The position numbers and the translations under genes are program-made. A stretch of DNA of 64,000 nucleotides from Blastococcus saxobsidens (GTDB lineage Bacteria; Actinomycetota; Actinomycetes; Mycobacteriales; Geodermatophilaceae), in contig NZ_POQT01000013.1 in the NCBI RefSeq assembly GCF_002938435.1, positions 41,763-105,762 of the forward strand, read 5' to 3'. A model generated the notes under the pieces. The model did not search any database and was not told where the DNA came from. It worked only from the letters and a program-made list of their open reading frames with translations. Positions 33,733-43,396 of the stretch are shown here, piece by piece (position 1 is the first letter of the stretch; each line of letters starts with the position of its first letter).

Positions 33733-34068
33733 TCAGCCGGCGTCCGACCGGTGCACCTTGGCGGCCACCCAGCCGGCGAGGCAGTGCAGCGCCGCGTGGC
33801 CCTCCGGGGAGGCGTAGCCCTGCTCGAACCTGATGGCCGCGAGCAGCTCGGCGCTGTCGACGTCGCCGCCGCGGTACAGCCGCTCCATCACCTGGCCTGA
33901 CTCGATGGGGCTGGTGAAGAGGCTGGCGATGCCCAGGGCCACCGAGTCGTTGACCGCGATGCTGACCGGGGGGTGGTTCATGGATCCGCGCCGGTCCAGC
34001 ACCTGCTGGATGCTGGCGACCATCTGGCTCTCCGTGGCGGGCACGGTGGCCCGGCAGGTGATGCGCAC
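33733..34068 (-). CDS. Hypothetical protein
   Basis: 111 residues from a GTG (GGAGGGAACA upstream). It begins VRITCRATVPATESQMVASI and has a Gly/Ala/His-rich end (HAALHCLAGWVAAKVHRSD). No known domain. It converges on the phytochrome gene with three bases between stops and lies 115 bases from the giant helicase gene. The protein-like composition and ribosome-binding site support it. Confidence 0.6.
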   Translation of the reverse strand: MRITCRATVPATESQMVASIQQVLDRRGSMNHPPVSIAVNDSVALGIASLFTSPIESGQVMERLYRGGDVDSAELLAAIRFEQGYASPEGHAALHCLAGWVAAKVHRSDAG

Positions 34069-34182
34069 TGTTCCCTCCGTCCATCCGACGTCGTCGTCCC
34101 CGAAGTCATCGGCTCCCCGCGGGCTTCGCTGAAGCGGACCGGCCGGATCGTCATCAGGCCGTCATCCGCGGGCGGGAGCGGG

Positions 34183-37100
34183 TCAGTCCGGCGGGGCCGG
34201 TGCCGCCGCGATCTGCGCCGTCAGCAGGCCGTTGCCCTGCTCGGTGAGCCGGCCGGAGCCCAGTGCGAGCACCAGCGCCTTCTCCAGCACCGGCGTGACC
34301 GACGCCGCCCGCCGCTTGTAGCCGAACACCACCGCCGTCGCCGTCAGGAGCTCGTCGCGCCGCATGCCCGCCGCCGCCCGGCACAGCGCCGCCATCGCGT
34401 TGGCGATCTCCTCCGGGGCCACGTGCTCGATCGGCCGGTCGGTGCTCGACACCTGGCGCCGGAAGCCGGTCCACGTCGCGCGGTCGGTGCCCTCGGGCCA
34501 CAGGTAGTCGCCGTCCACGGCCGAGGGCGGCAGCAGCGACAGCAGCGTCTGCTTGCGCGACTCGGTGGCCCGGTTCAGCCCGAAGGCGCCCACGGTGAGC
34601 TTCGCCAGCCGGTCGGCGTGGACGGGCCCCTCGCCCTTGATCCCGGCCAGCAGCACGCGGCGCACCGCGCGGGCCGGCTTCGAGGCGGGCAGCTCGTCGA
34701 GCACCGTCTTGTCACCGGTCGACTTCGGGATCCACGGCACGAACGGCGTCTCGCCCTCCAGCGGCACCGGGCCGGACGGCTTCTTCGCGACGGCGGACTT
34801 CGGCGCGGGACGCGACGGCGTGGCCGGCACGGCCAGCGACGTCACCGACGAGCGCAGCGCCGCCACGCCCTTGAACGACTCCACGGCCGCCGTCGGCAGC
34901 CGCACCGGCTCGGGGACCGGCAGCGACGGCACGGGCGCGGCGTCGACGGCCGCGACCAGCCGGTCGAGCACCGACCCCGCCGACGACAGCCACGTCGGCA
35001 GCCACACGCGCTCGACCACCGGCCAGCGCAGCATCTCGCCGAGCACCTCCACCGGCACGGCGTCGCGGTCGCCCACGGTGCCGCGGCGGGCCCACGCCGG
35101 ACCGTCCAGCAGCACGGCCACGAGCGGGGTGTCGGGGTCGACGGGGCGGGAGACCGCCAGGTCGACGCGGAACTCCGACAGGCCCACGTCGGTGCGCACC
35201 ACCAGCCCGCGCTCGCGCAGCGCGGCGGCGATCTGCTCGCGGTGCCGGTCGACGACGGCGGCCGAGCGCGCCGCCCGCGGCAGCACGTCGGTGCCCCGCT
35301 CGGCCATGTCCAGGTAGGCGCGCAGGTGCTTGATGCCGACCGACGACGTCTCCTCCGCCCGCAGCTGTTCCGGGTCGAAGGAGGAGAAGACGACGACCTG
35401 GCGCCGGGCCCGGGTGATGGCCACGTTCAGCCGCCGCTCGCCGCCCACCCGGTTCAGCGGGCCGAAGTTCAGCGGCAGCGTGCCGTCGGCGGTGGGGGAG
35501 AAGCCGGTGGAGAAGAAGATGACGTCGCGCTCGTCGCCCTGGACGTTCTCCAGGTTCTTGACGAACAGCCCCTCACCGTCGGTGCGGTCCAGCGCCGCGG
35601 CCAGCCGGTCGTCGTCGGCGTCGCGCAGCAGCGCCTCGATGTAGGACCGCTGCTGGGCGTTGAAGGTGACCACGCCGATCGACGGCACGACCTCCATGCC
35701 GTCCCACGTGGGGACCGCGTCGAAGCGCCGCCGGATCTCGGCGACGATCGCCTTGGCCTCGATGGGGTTGGTGCGCAGCAGCCGGCCGGCGCCCGAGCGG
35801 TGGAAGGTGCCGGGCACGCGGACCAGGGCCACCCCGCGCCCGTCGGGCTCCGCGGAGGCCCGCCCGTGCGTGGGCGCCGGGAACGACGACAGCCGGTTCT
35901 CGTAGTACTGGGCGTTGGAGAACGCGATGAGCGACTCGTCCTGGCTGCGGTAGTGCCACGACAGCCAGTGCCGCGGCACCCGCGCCTGCACGCACTCGCT
36001 GAGGATCGACTCCTCGTCCTCCACGGCCGTCTCGACCTCGAGGGAGTCGTCGGTGGAGGCGGTCGTCGGCTCCAGGAACGACGTCGGCGGCATCTGCTTG
36101 GAGTCACCGACGACCACCGCGGCCTTCGCCCGGCCCAGCGCGCCGACGGCGTCGGCCACCCGGATCTGCGAGGCCTCGTCGAAGACGACCAGGTCGAACT
36201 GGTCGGCCTTGGCGGGGAAGAACCGTGCCACCGAGTCCGGCGACACCAGCACGCACGGCATGACCGTGGTGATCAGCTCGCCGTACCGGGCCAGCAGCTG
36301 GCGCACCCCGAGGCCCCGGCGCTGCTTGGCCAGCTCCCGCTGCAGCGCGCCGACCTGGCCGGTGCCCATCGCCGCGTCGAAGGGCCGCGCGCCCAGTACC
36401 GACGCCGGCAGCGCCGCCGTCAGGTGCTCGCGGACCGCGCGGGAGGCGGCGGTGAACCGGTCGATCGCCGCCTCGTGCACCTCGACGTCGAACATGTCCA
36501 GCCCGGTGGCGTCCAGCCGCTCGGTCACCGAGGCCATGGCCAGGCCGCGGTCGAGCGCGCGGACGGCGTCGTCGGCGGCGATCCGGCCGGTGATCAGCAG
36601 CCGGCGGGCGTCGAACAGGCCCGCGTAGCGCAGCGGCTCCAGCGTGTCGAGGAAGGAGACCCAGCGGCGCAGCGACATGAGCACGGAGCGCTCCCCGCCG
36701 GACCCGGGCGGCGTCAAGGTGCCCCGCTCGGGGCGGGTCATCGACCAGCGCAGCACGAAGCCGTCGTCGCCGGCCCACTCGGCCAGCTGGTCCGACGAGC
36801 TGCCGCACAGGTCCAGCAGTGCCGCGACGGCGTCGCGCAGCCGGGCCACGGCCGTCGCCGTCCGCTCGCCGGCGGGCATCCCGGCGACGATCAGCTTGCG
36901 CAGGGCGACGTGGAAGGCGGACCGGCCGTCGACGGCGATCCCCGCGCGGCGCAGCCAGTGCGCCTGGCGCTCGAGCAGCTGCGGATCGGTGAAGGGGTTC
37001 CAGGTCTCGGGGGCGGCCAGGCCGGGCACGGTGTTGACCCGCCCCACGATGGCCTGCACCGCCGTCTGCACCCGCCACAGGTTCTCCACCAGGCCGGGCA

Positions 37101-40100
37101 CGTCCCCGGGCCGCACCTTGGCGCCCGGCCTGAGGCAGGGGGTCAGCTCGTCACGCACCACGGTCAGCCGGCGGCGGCGCCCCCACCAGCTGGACGCCGC
37201 GGCGGTCTGCGCGCGCACGTAGATGTCGGCCAGCGGCAGGCCCAGCGCCTCCGGGGAGGCGACGTCGAGCCCCGGGTGCCGGAACGCGGTGAACCCGGCG
37301 GCTTCGCCGATGACCGCGCCGGTCGCCGTCGTCCAGCGGCTGCTGAACGTCTCGTCGAGCACGTCGATGCCGACCTGCGGGCCGGACAGCAGGTGCACCA
37401 GCGAGTCGAGGTCCTCCGGGGTGCGGGCGTGCCGCATCACCCCGCCGAGCTCGGGGAGGGCCGCGACCTCGCGGACCGCGGTGTCGACCTCGGCGGCGGC
37501 CTCGCGGGCGGCGACCAGGTCGATCTCGGGGGAGTCGACGAAGGCCCACGGGTGCCGCGGCGACGGGCGGGTGAGGTCGGCGATGTCGGGCAGCAGGGCG
37601 AGCGCCCGGCGCACCGCGGTGAGCACCTCGGCGGGCGCGTTCGCCACGAAGGGCAGCGGCACCGGCAGCGGCTCGACGTCGGTGCCGGCGGTCAGCTCGG
37701 CCGTGCGGGCGGTGTACAGCGACAGCCCGACGGCGTTCTCGCCGTGCAGCCGGTCGGCGTAGCGGGCCAGCTGCCGGCGGGCCGAGCGCAGCGCCTCGGA
37801 CTCCGCGGCGAGCCCCTGCTCGTCGACGGCGACGGCGTGCTCCATGGCGAGGCGGATCTGGGCCCGCACCATCGAGGCGCGACTGCCCTTGTCGTGCAGG
37901 TCGAGGGCGAACATGCCCATGCCGACGGCGTCCAGGCGACGGGCCACCACGTCGAGCGCGGCGCGCTTCTCGGCGACGAACAGCACCCGCTTGCCGTCGG
38001 CGACCGCGCGGGTCAGCAGGTTGGTGATGGTCTGCGACTTGCCGGTGCCCGGTGGGCCCTCGAGCACGAACGTGCGCCCGGCGCCCGCCTCCGCGATCGC
38101 ACGCAGCTGCGAGGCGTCGGCCGGCACGGGCAGCTCGGCGGCCAGCGCGTCGAGGTCGACGTAGGCGCCGGAGTCGCGCGCCGGGTCGTCGAACGGCTCG
38201 GTCGGCTCGTGCACCAGGTGGGCGACGAGCGGGTTCTGGGCGAAGTCCGACCAGTGCTCGTCGAGGTCCTTCCAGAGCCGGTACTTGGCGAACTGCAGGA
38301 TCGCGAGGTCCGCCGTGGCCTCCACCCGGTAGGGCAGGCCGTGCCCGACGAGCCCGACCCGCATGGCCTCCAGCGCGCCCTCGACGTCCAGCGTCGGCTC
38401 GGCCGACTCCGCCAGCGTCGGGACGACGAGCCCGTGCACCTGGCGCAGCTTCTCCAGCAGGCAGTAGTTCGGCGTGCTCGACCCGGACTCGTCCAGCGAC
38501 AGCCGGTAGGAGCCGGTGCGCCCGACCGGGGTGAGCACGACCGGCACGAGCACCAGCGGGGAGCGCAGCGGGCGGCCGTCGAGCTCCCACACCAGCGAGC
38601 CCATCGCCAGGTAGAGGTTGTTGGCGCCGGTCTCCTCCTGCACCGTCTTGGCGCGGTAGGCGAGGTTGCGCAGCCGCGGGAGGTAGCCGCCGGTGGTGAC
38701 GTCGGCGTGCACCTCGCGCCGCTCGACCAGCAGCTCGGTGAGCTGCTCGGCCGGCAGCTCCCCGGCCGCGGTGAGCCCGCGCTCCTCCTGGGCGGTGGCC
38801 AGCTGGTCGCCGGGCAGCAGGGTGACCGGCGTGCCGTCCTGCACGAGGTTGTCGAGGATCGGCAGCGCGGTCGAGGGCAGGGTCAGCGGCAGGCCCGAGC
38901 GCTCGCTGTAGTTGATCAGCCGGTTGCGCAGGCTGAGGTCCAGCAGCGAGTTCTTCCACTGCTGCACCCGCGCGGGTGCCTCGGGTCGGCTGCCGGGCTG
39001 CTGGGGTGCCGTGCCGGTGGGGAAGGCCGGGGCGCTGTGCTCGGCCGGGCGGTACTCGACGACCTGCAGCAGACCCTCCGGCGTCCGGGCGCGGGCCGGC
39101 AGCGGCAGGATGCCGTCGCGCCGGGCGCGGTGGACGTCGGTGACGCCGAGGACGCGGTCGAGGTCTCCGGCCAGCCAGCGCTCGTAGGCCGGGGTGTGCA
39201 GATCGGTGCCGGCCTCGTCCGTGCTGGTGAGCGGCGTGGTCTCGACCAGGCCGACCAGCCCGAGGTCGACCAGGTTCACCAGGGAGCTGACGTCGGTGGT
39301 GGCGGCGGACTCGGAGCTGCGCTCCTCGCGCCAGTAGCCGAGGAACGCGTGCGATTCCCCCTCCCGCCCGCCGGCCCCCCCGACCAGCCACAGCAGCGGC
39401 CGGATGCCGGCCTGCTCGCACGCGGCGGCCAGCAGGACGACGACGTCCAGGGGGGTGCCGACCCGCCAGGTCAGCACGTCGCCGGGGGAGCGGACCTGCT
39501 GACCGAGGTCCGACCAGCTGGCCGGCGGCTCCGAGTGCCGGATCCCGCGGCCCCGCAGCGCGGCGGCCAGTGCCTGCACCACCTCGTCGACCCGCTCGGC
39601 GGTGGCCGCGTAGCCGACCATCGCGCCGCTGCCGGTGCGCTGCTCGAGCAGCTCCGACGCCTCGGCGACCAGCCCGGTGATCGCCGGGTGGTTGGGCATG
39701 ACATGCGCGGCGAGCATCTCCAGCGCCAGCGGCAGGGGAGTGGCCAGCCACTGGTTGGCGGCCAGCACCTGGACCGGGGCGGTGGCCTCGCCGAGCAGCA
39801 GGCCGTCGAGCTCGACCTCCACGTCGACGACCCCGGGGCGCTGCTCCTCGACGTGCAGCATCGCGGCCGGGTCCATGACCAGGCCGATGGAGGTGAGCAC
39901 CGTCGTCCGCCCGGCGTCGACGTCGGCGAGCAGCTCGACGGTCTGCGCGATCGGGCCCTCGGCGTCCCGCACCGACAGCCGCACCGTCAGCCCGCGCTGC
40001 GTCTGCTCGCTGGTCAGCGCCAGCCGGGAGACGACCGGGATGCGGTTGTGCGCCAGCGCGTAGCTGAGCACGGGGGTGGAGGTGAGCTCGATGGAGACGC

Positions 40101-40152
40101 CCGCCGACGGCGCGACGACATCCCCGAGCCGGATGTCGGCAGTGCTCTCCAT
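34183..40152 (-). CDS. DUF4011/SF1 helicase/Vsr-like endonuclease/DUF3320 protein, probable anti-phage
   Basis: 1989 residues. After about 420 residues without clear match comes the DUF4011 signature VQQWKNSLLDLSLRNRLINY. Then an SF1 helicase of Upf1 type: LEGPPGTGKSQTITNL (about 698-712), VVFDEASQIRVADAVG (about 1322), VVGDSKQMPP, DERDVIFFSTGF, NVAITRAR. A Vsr/MTES_1575-like endonuclease follows (about 1640-1740: LRERGLVVRTDVGLSEFRVD, then VAVLLDGP), and a DUF3320-like C-terminus (about 1895-1985). Proteins with this order are single-gene defence systems in published screens. No partner gene is seen. Confidence 0.9.
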   Translation of the reverse strand: MESTADIRLGDVVAPSAGVSIELTSTPVLSYALAHNRIPVVSRLALTSEQTQRGLTVRLSVRDAEGPIAQTVELLADVDAGRTTVLTSIGLVMDPAAMLHVEEQRPGVVDVEVELDGLLLGEATAPVQVLAANQWLATPLPLALEMLAAHVMPNHPAITGLVAEASELLEQRTGSGAMVGYAATAERVDEVVQALAAALRGRGIRHSEPPASWSDLGQQVRSPGDVLTWRVGTPLDVVVLLAAACEQAGIRPLLWLVGGAGGREGESHAFLGYWREERSSESAATTDVSSLVNLVDLGLVGLVETTPLTSTDEAGTDLHTPAYERWLAGDLDRVLGVTDVHRARRDGILPLPARARTPEGLLQVVEYRPAEHSAPAFPTGTAPQQPGSRPEAPARVQQWKNSLLDLSLRNRLINYSERSGLPLTLPSTALPILDNLVQDGTPVTLLPGDQLATAQEERGLTAAGELPAEQLTELLVERREVHADVTTGGYLPRLRNLAYRAKTVQEETGANNLYLAMGSLVWELDGRPLRSPLVLVPVVLTPVGRTGSYRLSLDESGSSTPNYCLLEKLRQVHGLVVPTLAESAEPTLDVEGALEAMRVGLVGHGLPYRVEATADLAILQFAKYRLWKDLDEHWSDFAQNPLVAHLVHEPTEPFDDPARDSGAYVDLDALAAELPVPADASQLRAIAEAGAGRTFVLEGPPGTGKSQTITNLLTRAVADGKRVLFVAEKRAALDVVARRLDAVGMGMFALDLHDKGSRASMVRAQIRLAMEHAVAVDEQGLAAESEALRSARRQLARYADRLHGENAVGLSLYTARTAELTAGTDVEPLPVPLPFVANAPAEVLTAVRRALALLPDIADLTRPSPRHPWAFVDSPEIDLVAAREAAAEVDTAVREVAALPELGGVMRHARTPEDLDSLVHLLSGPQVGIDVLDETFSSRWTTATGAVIGEAAGFTAFRHPGLDVASPEALGLPLADIYVRAQTAAASSWWGRRRRLTVVRDELTPCLRPGAKVRPGDVPGLVENLWRVQTAVQAIVGRVNTVPGLAAPETWNPFTDPQLLERQAHWLRRAGIAVDGRSAFHVALRKLIVAGMPAGERTATAVARLRDAVAALLDLCGSSSDQLAEWAGDDGFVLRWSMTRPERGTLTPPGSGGERSVLMSLRRWVSFLDTLEPLRYAGLFDARRLLITGRIAADDAVRALDRGLAMASVTERLDATGLDMFDVEVHEAAIDRFTAASRAVREHLTAALPASVLGARPFDAAMGTGQVGALQRELAKQRRGLGVRQLLARYGELITTVMPCVLVSPDSVARFFPAKADQFDLVVFDEASQIRVADAVGALGRAKAAVVVGDSKQMPPTSFLEPTTASTDDSLEVETAVEDEESILSECVQARVPRHWLSWHYRSQDESLIAFSNAQYYENRLSSFPAPTHGRASAEPDGRGVALVRVPGTFHRSGAGRLLRTNPIEAKAIVAEIRRRFDAVPTWDGMEVVPSIGVVTFNAQQRSYIEALLRDADDDRLAAALDRTDGEGLFVKNLENVQGDERDVIFFSTGFSPTADGTLPLNFGPLNRVGGERRLNVAITRARRQVVVFSSFDPEQLRAEETSSVGIKHLRAYLDMAERGTDVLPRAARSAAVVDRHREQIAAALRERGLVVRTDVGLSEFRVDLAVSRPVDPDTPLVAVLLDGPAWARRGTVGDRDAVPVEVLGEMLRWPVVERVWLPTWLSSAGSVLDRLVAAVDAAPVPSLPVPEPVRLPTAAVESFKGVAALRSSVTSLAVPATPSRPAPKSAVAKKPSGPVPLEGETPFVPWIPKSTGDKTVLDELPASKPARAVRRVLLAGIKGEGPVHADRLAKLTVGAFGLNRATESRKQTLLSLLPPSAVDGDYLWPEGTDRATWTGFRRQVSSTDRPIEHVAPEEIANAMAALCRAAAGMRRDELLTATAVVFGYKRRAASVTPVLEKALVLALGSGRLTEQGNGLLTAQIAAAPAPPD

Positions 40153-40351
40153 GTCACCTGTCTACCGGGTCGGACGGACTGGTCCTCCCATGGTCCCCGA
40201 CAGGAGGGGCGGATGTGACAGGTGCGCATGGTCGTTGCCCGGGATCACAGGTCTCCCGCCCGCCCGCGGTTCCGACCCCCGGTCGCCCTGCCGATCGGGC
40301 CCCGTCCGCCCCGGGCTTGCCGGCGGCGTGCGTTGGCCGCAGGTTGCACCC
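40153..40351. other. Intergenic region between the giant helicase and enoyl-CoA hydratase genes
   Basis: The two genes diverge here, so both promoters lie in these 199 bases. I see no clear -10/-35 pair and no RNA gene. Confidence 0.4.
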
Positions 40352-41143
40352 ATGACCGACGCGCGACGACACGACTCGGGACTGGCCGTCGAGGACCGCG
40401 GCCACGTCCGCCTGCTCACCCTCGACCGGCCCGAGCGGCGCAACGCGCTCTCCACGGGGTTGCAGGCCGATCTGGTGGAGGAGCTGCTCCGGGTCGTCGA
40501 GGACGGCGTGCGCGCCGTGGTGCTGACCGGCAACGGGCCGGCGTTCTGCGCCGGCTTCGACCTCGAGGAGATCCGGGCCGCGGACGAGCGGGGCGAGCGC
40601 TTCCGCCCGCCGATGAACCGGGCGGGCCGGGCCGTCTTCGAGGTGGTCACCGAGACCCCCGTGCCGGTGATCGCGGCACTGAACGGCCCGGCGGTGGCCG
40701 GTGGGTTCGAGCTGGCGCTGGCCTGCGACCTGCGGGTGGCCTCGCCGGCGGTGCACGTCGCGCTGCCCGAGGCGGCGATCGGCATGGGCGCCAACTTCGG
40801 CTCCGTCGTCCTGCCCAAGCGCATCCCGGTGGGCATCGCGCTGGAGCTGCTGTTCACCGGGGACCCGCTGGCAGCCGAGGACGCGCAGCGCTGGGGGCTG
40901 GTCAACCGGCTGGTCGAACCGGCCGCCGTGCTGCCCACCGCGCTGGAGCTGGCCGACCGGATCGCGGCCAACGCGCCGATCTCGGTGCGGCGCATGAAGG
41001 AGACGGCGGTCAAGGCGCTGGAGCTCCCGCTCTGGCAGGGGCTGCGGCTCGACGTCGGCCCCAACCCCTACCTCAGCGAGGACCGCAAGGAGGGCATCGC
41101 CGCCCGCCTGGAGAAGCGCGCCCCGCGGTGGACCGGACGCTGA
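40352..41143 (+). CDS. Enoyl-CoA hydratase/isomerase family protein
   Basis: 263 residues. Crotonase core: RNALSTGLQADLV, oxyanion hole AFCAGFDLEEI and LNGPAVAGGFELALACDLRV, and PEAAIGMGANFGSVVLPKRI. The Glu usually found twice in hydratases is replaced around GANFG, so it may be an isomerase or other crotonase-fold enzyme. The substrate CoA ester is unknown. Start ATG at 40352. Confidence 0.88.
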   Translation: MTDARRHDSGLAVEDRGHVRLLTLDRPERRNALSTGLQADLVEELLRVVEDGVRAVVLTGNGPAFCAGFDLEEIRAADERGERFRPPMNRAGRAVFEVVTETPVPVIAALNGPAVAGGFELALACDLRVASPAVHVALPEAAIGMGANFGSVVLPKRIPVGIALELLFTGDPLAAEDAQRWGLVNRLVEPAAVLPTALELADRIAANAPISVRRMKETAVKALELPLWQGLRLDVGPNPYLSEDRKEGIAARLEKRAPRWTGR

Positions 41144-41294
41144 CCGGCAGGTTCGTGCGACCGCCGGCGGAACCGGGTCGTTCCCGTGACAGTCGCATAA
41201 CGGCTCGTCACACGAGTCGAAACGGCGTGACGCGCACGGGTCGGAACTGCCAGTGTCCGCTCGAACGCCCCGTCCGGGGCGCCGAGGAGGTCCC

Positions 41295-41513
41295 ATGAAC
41301 TGCGCGCACTGTGGAGCCCTGGAGCAGCGTGGCCGGTACTGCATCGGCTGCGGCAAGCTCGTGCCGCCCGCACCCCGCTCGCCCCGCCGCGTGCGGCTGG
41401 CGCCGCGGCCGGCGTACGAGATCACCGACGACATGACGCAGCCGGTGCTGCGGTTCGACGTCCGCCCGCGCCGCCCGGTCGTCCCGGGACGACTGACCGC
41501 CGACGCCGGCTGA
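41295..41513 (+). CDS. Small zinc-ribbon protein
   Basis: 72 residues. The start MNCAHCGALEQRGRYCIGCG gives two CxxC pairs 13 residues apart, a zinc ribbon. A basic Pro/Arg linker and a hydrophobic end follow. GAGGAGG sits directly before the ATG. A hairpin terminator follows. Role unknown. Confidence 0.78.
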   Translation: MNCAHCGALEQRGRYCIGCGKLVPPAPRSPRRVRLAPRPAYEITDDMTQPVLRFDVRPRRPVVPGRLTADAG

Positions 41514-41526
41514 CCGCCTCGTCCCT

Positions 41527-41562
41527 CGAGGGCGTCACTCCCCACCGGGAGTGGCGCCCTCG
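41527..41562 (+). terminator. Terminator after the zinc-ribbon gene
   Basis: CGAGGGCG (41527-41534) pairs with CGCCCTCG (41555-41562) and CACTCC (41536-41541) with GGAGTG (41548-41553), a two-part stem with one unpaired base on each side. Confidence 0.75.
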
Positions 41563-41697
41563 TGCGTTCTGCCGGGTCCCCGGCGTGACGGATGTCCTGA
41601 ATGCGGCGGGGAGACCGTCCGGCACGCCCGGCGGCGTTGACCGCCCTCCGCGCCGCCGGCGAGCCTGGGGATCCCATCCGGTCCCTGGGGGGCTCCC

Positions 41698-42198
41698 GTG
41701 CTGAACAGCTTCTTCGTCACCGTCCACGCCACCGCGGCGACCGTCGCCTTCGCGGCCGGGATCGCCTCGGTCGCCCGCGGCCGGTTCCTGGCGGTGTACC
41801 GCGCCGCCGTGCTGCTCATGGCCGCCGCGCTGGTCCCTGCCGTGCTGGTCGACTGGAGCGTCACCGATCCGGTCGCCCGAGGGGTGTTCGGCGGGCTGGT
41901 GCTGCTGGCCGGGGCCGTGGTGGTGCGCGCCGAGCTGGCCGTCCGCGGGCGGCCCGCGCGGCCGGGCGGCCCGTCGGAGGCCTACCTCCGGCACCTCGGC
42001 TTCACCCTCGTCGCGCTGGCCGACGGCTTCCTGGTCGTGGCCGTGATCCGCGGCGGCGCACCTCCCTGGCTGGTGGTGGTCACGGCGGTGTCGGTGGTCG
42101 TCGCCGGGCACGCGGCCGTCGGTGTCGCCGTCCGCCGGATCGCGGTCCTCCCCGTCCGTCCACGTACCGGGCGGGATGCCGTTCACCCGAACGGGTGA
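41698..42198 (+). CDS. Hypothetical four-helix membrane protein
   Basis: 166 residues from a GTG with GGGGGG upstream. Hydrophobic helices at about 3-26, 32-52, 60-82, 95-140 in several segments (for example VLLMAAALVPAVLV and LVVVTAVSVVVAGHAAVGVA). No conserved motif. The last codons form part of an inverted repeat at 42183-42198 and the ferritin-like gene follows 106 bases later. Confidence 0.65.
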   Translation: MLNSFFVTVHATAATVAFAAGIASVARGRFLAVYRAAVLLMAAALVPAVLVDWSVTDPVARGVFGGLVLLAGAVVVRAELAVRGRPARPGGPSEAYLRHLGFTLVALADGFLVVAVIRGGAPPWLVVVTAVSVVVAGHAAVGVAVRRIAVLPVRPRTGRDAVHPNG

Positions 42199-42238
42199 CG
42201 AGGCTCACTGCTAGCAATGTGCTTGCTCTTGTTAGCAC
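42183..42238 (+). promoter_or_regulatory. Inverted repeats upstream of the ferritin-like gene
   Basis: TCACCCG-AA-CGGGTGA at 42183-42198 is a 16-base inverted repeat that ends at the stop codon of the preceding gene and may be a terminator or operator. TGCTAGCA at 42209-42216 is a perfect eight-base palindrome, and GTTAGCAC at 42231-42238 repeats most of it. They lie 67-122 bases before the ATG at 42305. The factor is unknown. Confidence 0.4.
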
Positions 42239-42304
42239 CGAAGGGTTCCGGGGCACAGAACAACCCGTCAGGTCATCCTCGATCTCTCTGGAGCTGATCC
42301 CCTC

Positions 42305-43276
42305 ATGACTGACAACACCAAGCTGATCAACCAGCTGCGCGCCCTCGTCCTGCTCACGCAGACCGAGGAGCAGGTCGCACGCACCCGCATCTCCCAGGCC
42401 CGCACCGACGCCGTGCGCCGGGAGCTCACGCAGAACGCCGACAACGCCGCGGCCCGCTCGCTCGAGATCACCGACGCGCTGCGCTCCCTCGGCGGCGTGC
42501 CGGACGTCGTCACCCCCGCGATCGGCCGCCTGTCGGCCGTCCTGAAGGCCACCTTCGAGCAGGCCACGCCCATCGAGGAGGCCCTGCTCACCGACCTGCA
42601 GCTCGAGCACCAGCTGCTGGACCGCGCCACCTACGTCAAGGTGCTGGCCCAGTCCGCCGAGCAGCCGAAGGTCGAGCGGCTCGCCGAGAAGCTCGTCACC
42701 GCCCACAAGGCGACGGTGGAGTGGCTGACCGTCGTGCTGGCCGAGGAGGCCCTCGGTGGCCCCGCCGCGCTGGTCGCGACCCCGCTGCAGAAGGTCGCCG
42801 GTGGCGTGGCCAAGGCCGTCAACGCCCCGGTGCGCTTCGTCGCCAACACGGTGAACCAGGCCGTGGACACCGTGCAGCAGGCCGGCGAGGAGACCGGCGA
42901 CAACGTCCGCGGGGTCGTGGGCCGCGCCGCCGCCCTCGCCGACGCCGCTCGCGAGACCCTCGTGGTCGGCCGCGCCGCCTCGTTGCGTCGCGCCGAGCGG
43001 ATCGCCCAGCGCGAGGGCAACAAGGAGGCCGCCGACGTCGCCCGGTCCGCCCGCGAGGAGCTCGGCGACGTGACCGCCGACGAGCTGCCCGTCAAGGGCT
43101 TCGACTCGCTGAACACCACGGACGCCGCCAAGGCCGTCAAGGGGCTCACCGAGCCGCACGACATCCGGGTGATCATCCGCTACGAGGAGACCCACAAGAA
43201 CCGGTCGAGCGTCATCAGCGCCGCCCAGGTCGCCCTCGCCGCGGTCGCCAAGGAGGCCGTCGGCGTCGACAGCTGA
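42305..43276 (+). CDS. Ferritin-like domain protein with long helical tail
   Basis: 323 residues, nearly all helical. Residues about 5-150 form a ferritin-like bundle with EEQVARTRISQARTDAVRRE and EQATPIEEALLTDLQLEHQL. The rest has repeating Ala/Val/Glu helices, including AVDTVQQAGEETGDNVRGVV, and a basic stretch RAERIAQREGNK. I cannot confirm full di-iron ligands. It may have a stress or DNA-protection role by analogy; unproven. A terminator follows. Confidence 0.75.
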   Translation: MTDNTKLINQLRALVLLTQTEEQVARTRISQARTDAVRRELTQNADNAAARSLEITDALRSLGGVPDVVTPAIGRLSAVLKATFEQATPIEEALLTDLQLEHQLLDRATYVKVLAQSAEQPKVERLAEKLVTAHKATVEWLTVVLAEEALGGPAALVATPLQKVAGGVAKAVNAPVRFVANTVNQAVDTVQQAGEETGDNVRGVVGRAAALADAARETLVVGRAASLRRAERIAQREGNKEAADVARSAREELGDVTADELPVKGFDSLNTTDAAKAVKGLTEPHDIRVIIRYEETHKNRSSVISAAQVALAAVAKEAVGVDS

Positions 43277-43314
43277 CGCAGCGCCCCCTCCGGTCCGCCG
43301 GAACGCGCGCAGGA

Positions 43315-43340
43315 CCCGCACCCCCTCCCGGGAGTGCGGG
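43315..43340. terminator. Terminator between the ferritin-like and aldehyde dehydrogenase genes
   Basis: CCCGCAC (43315-43321) pairs with GTGCGGG (43334-43340), with CCC/GGG pairing inside. It sits between convergent genes. Confidence 0.6.
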
Positions 43341-43396
43341 CCCTCGCCGTCGGGAGTCCCACGCTCCGCGAGCGGGTCCGGTCGGGAGACCGACGA

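Noticed and set aside
33973..40218. A 2081-codon plus-strand open frame opposite the giant helicase gene
   Set aside because: It is the antisense image of a real GC-rich gene; the composition is His/Arg/Gln-rich with no domain, while the minus strand has clear helicase motifs.
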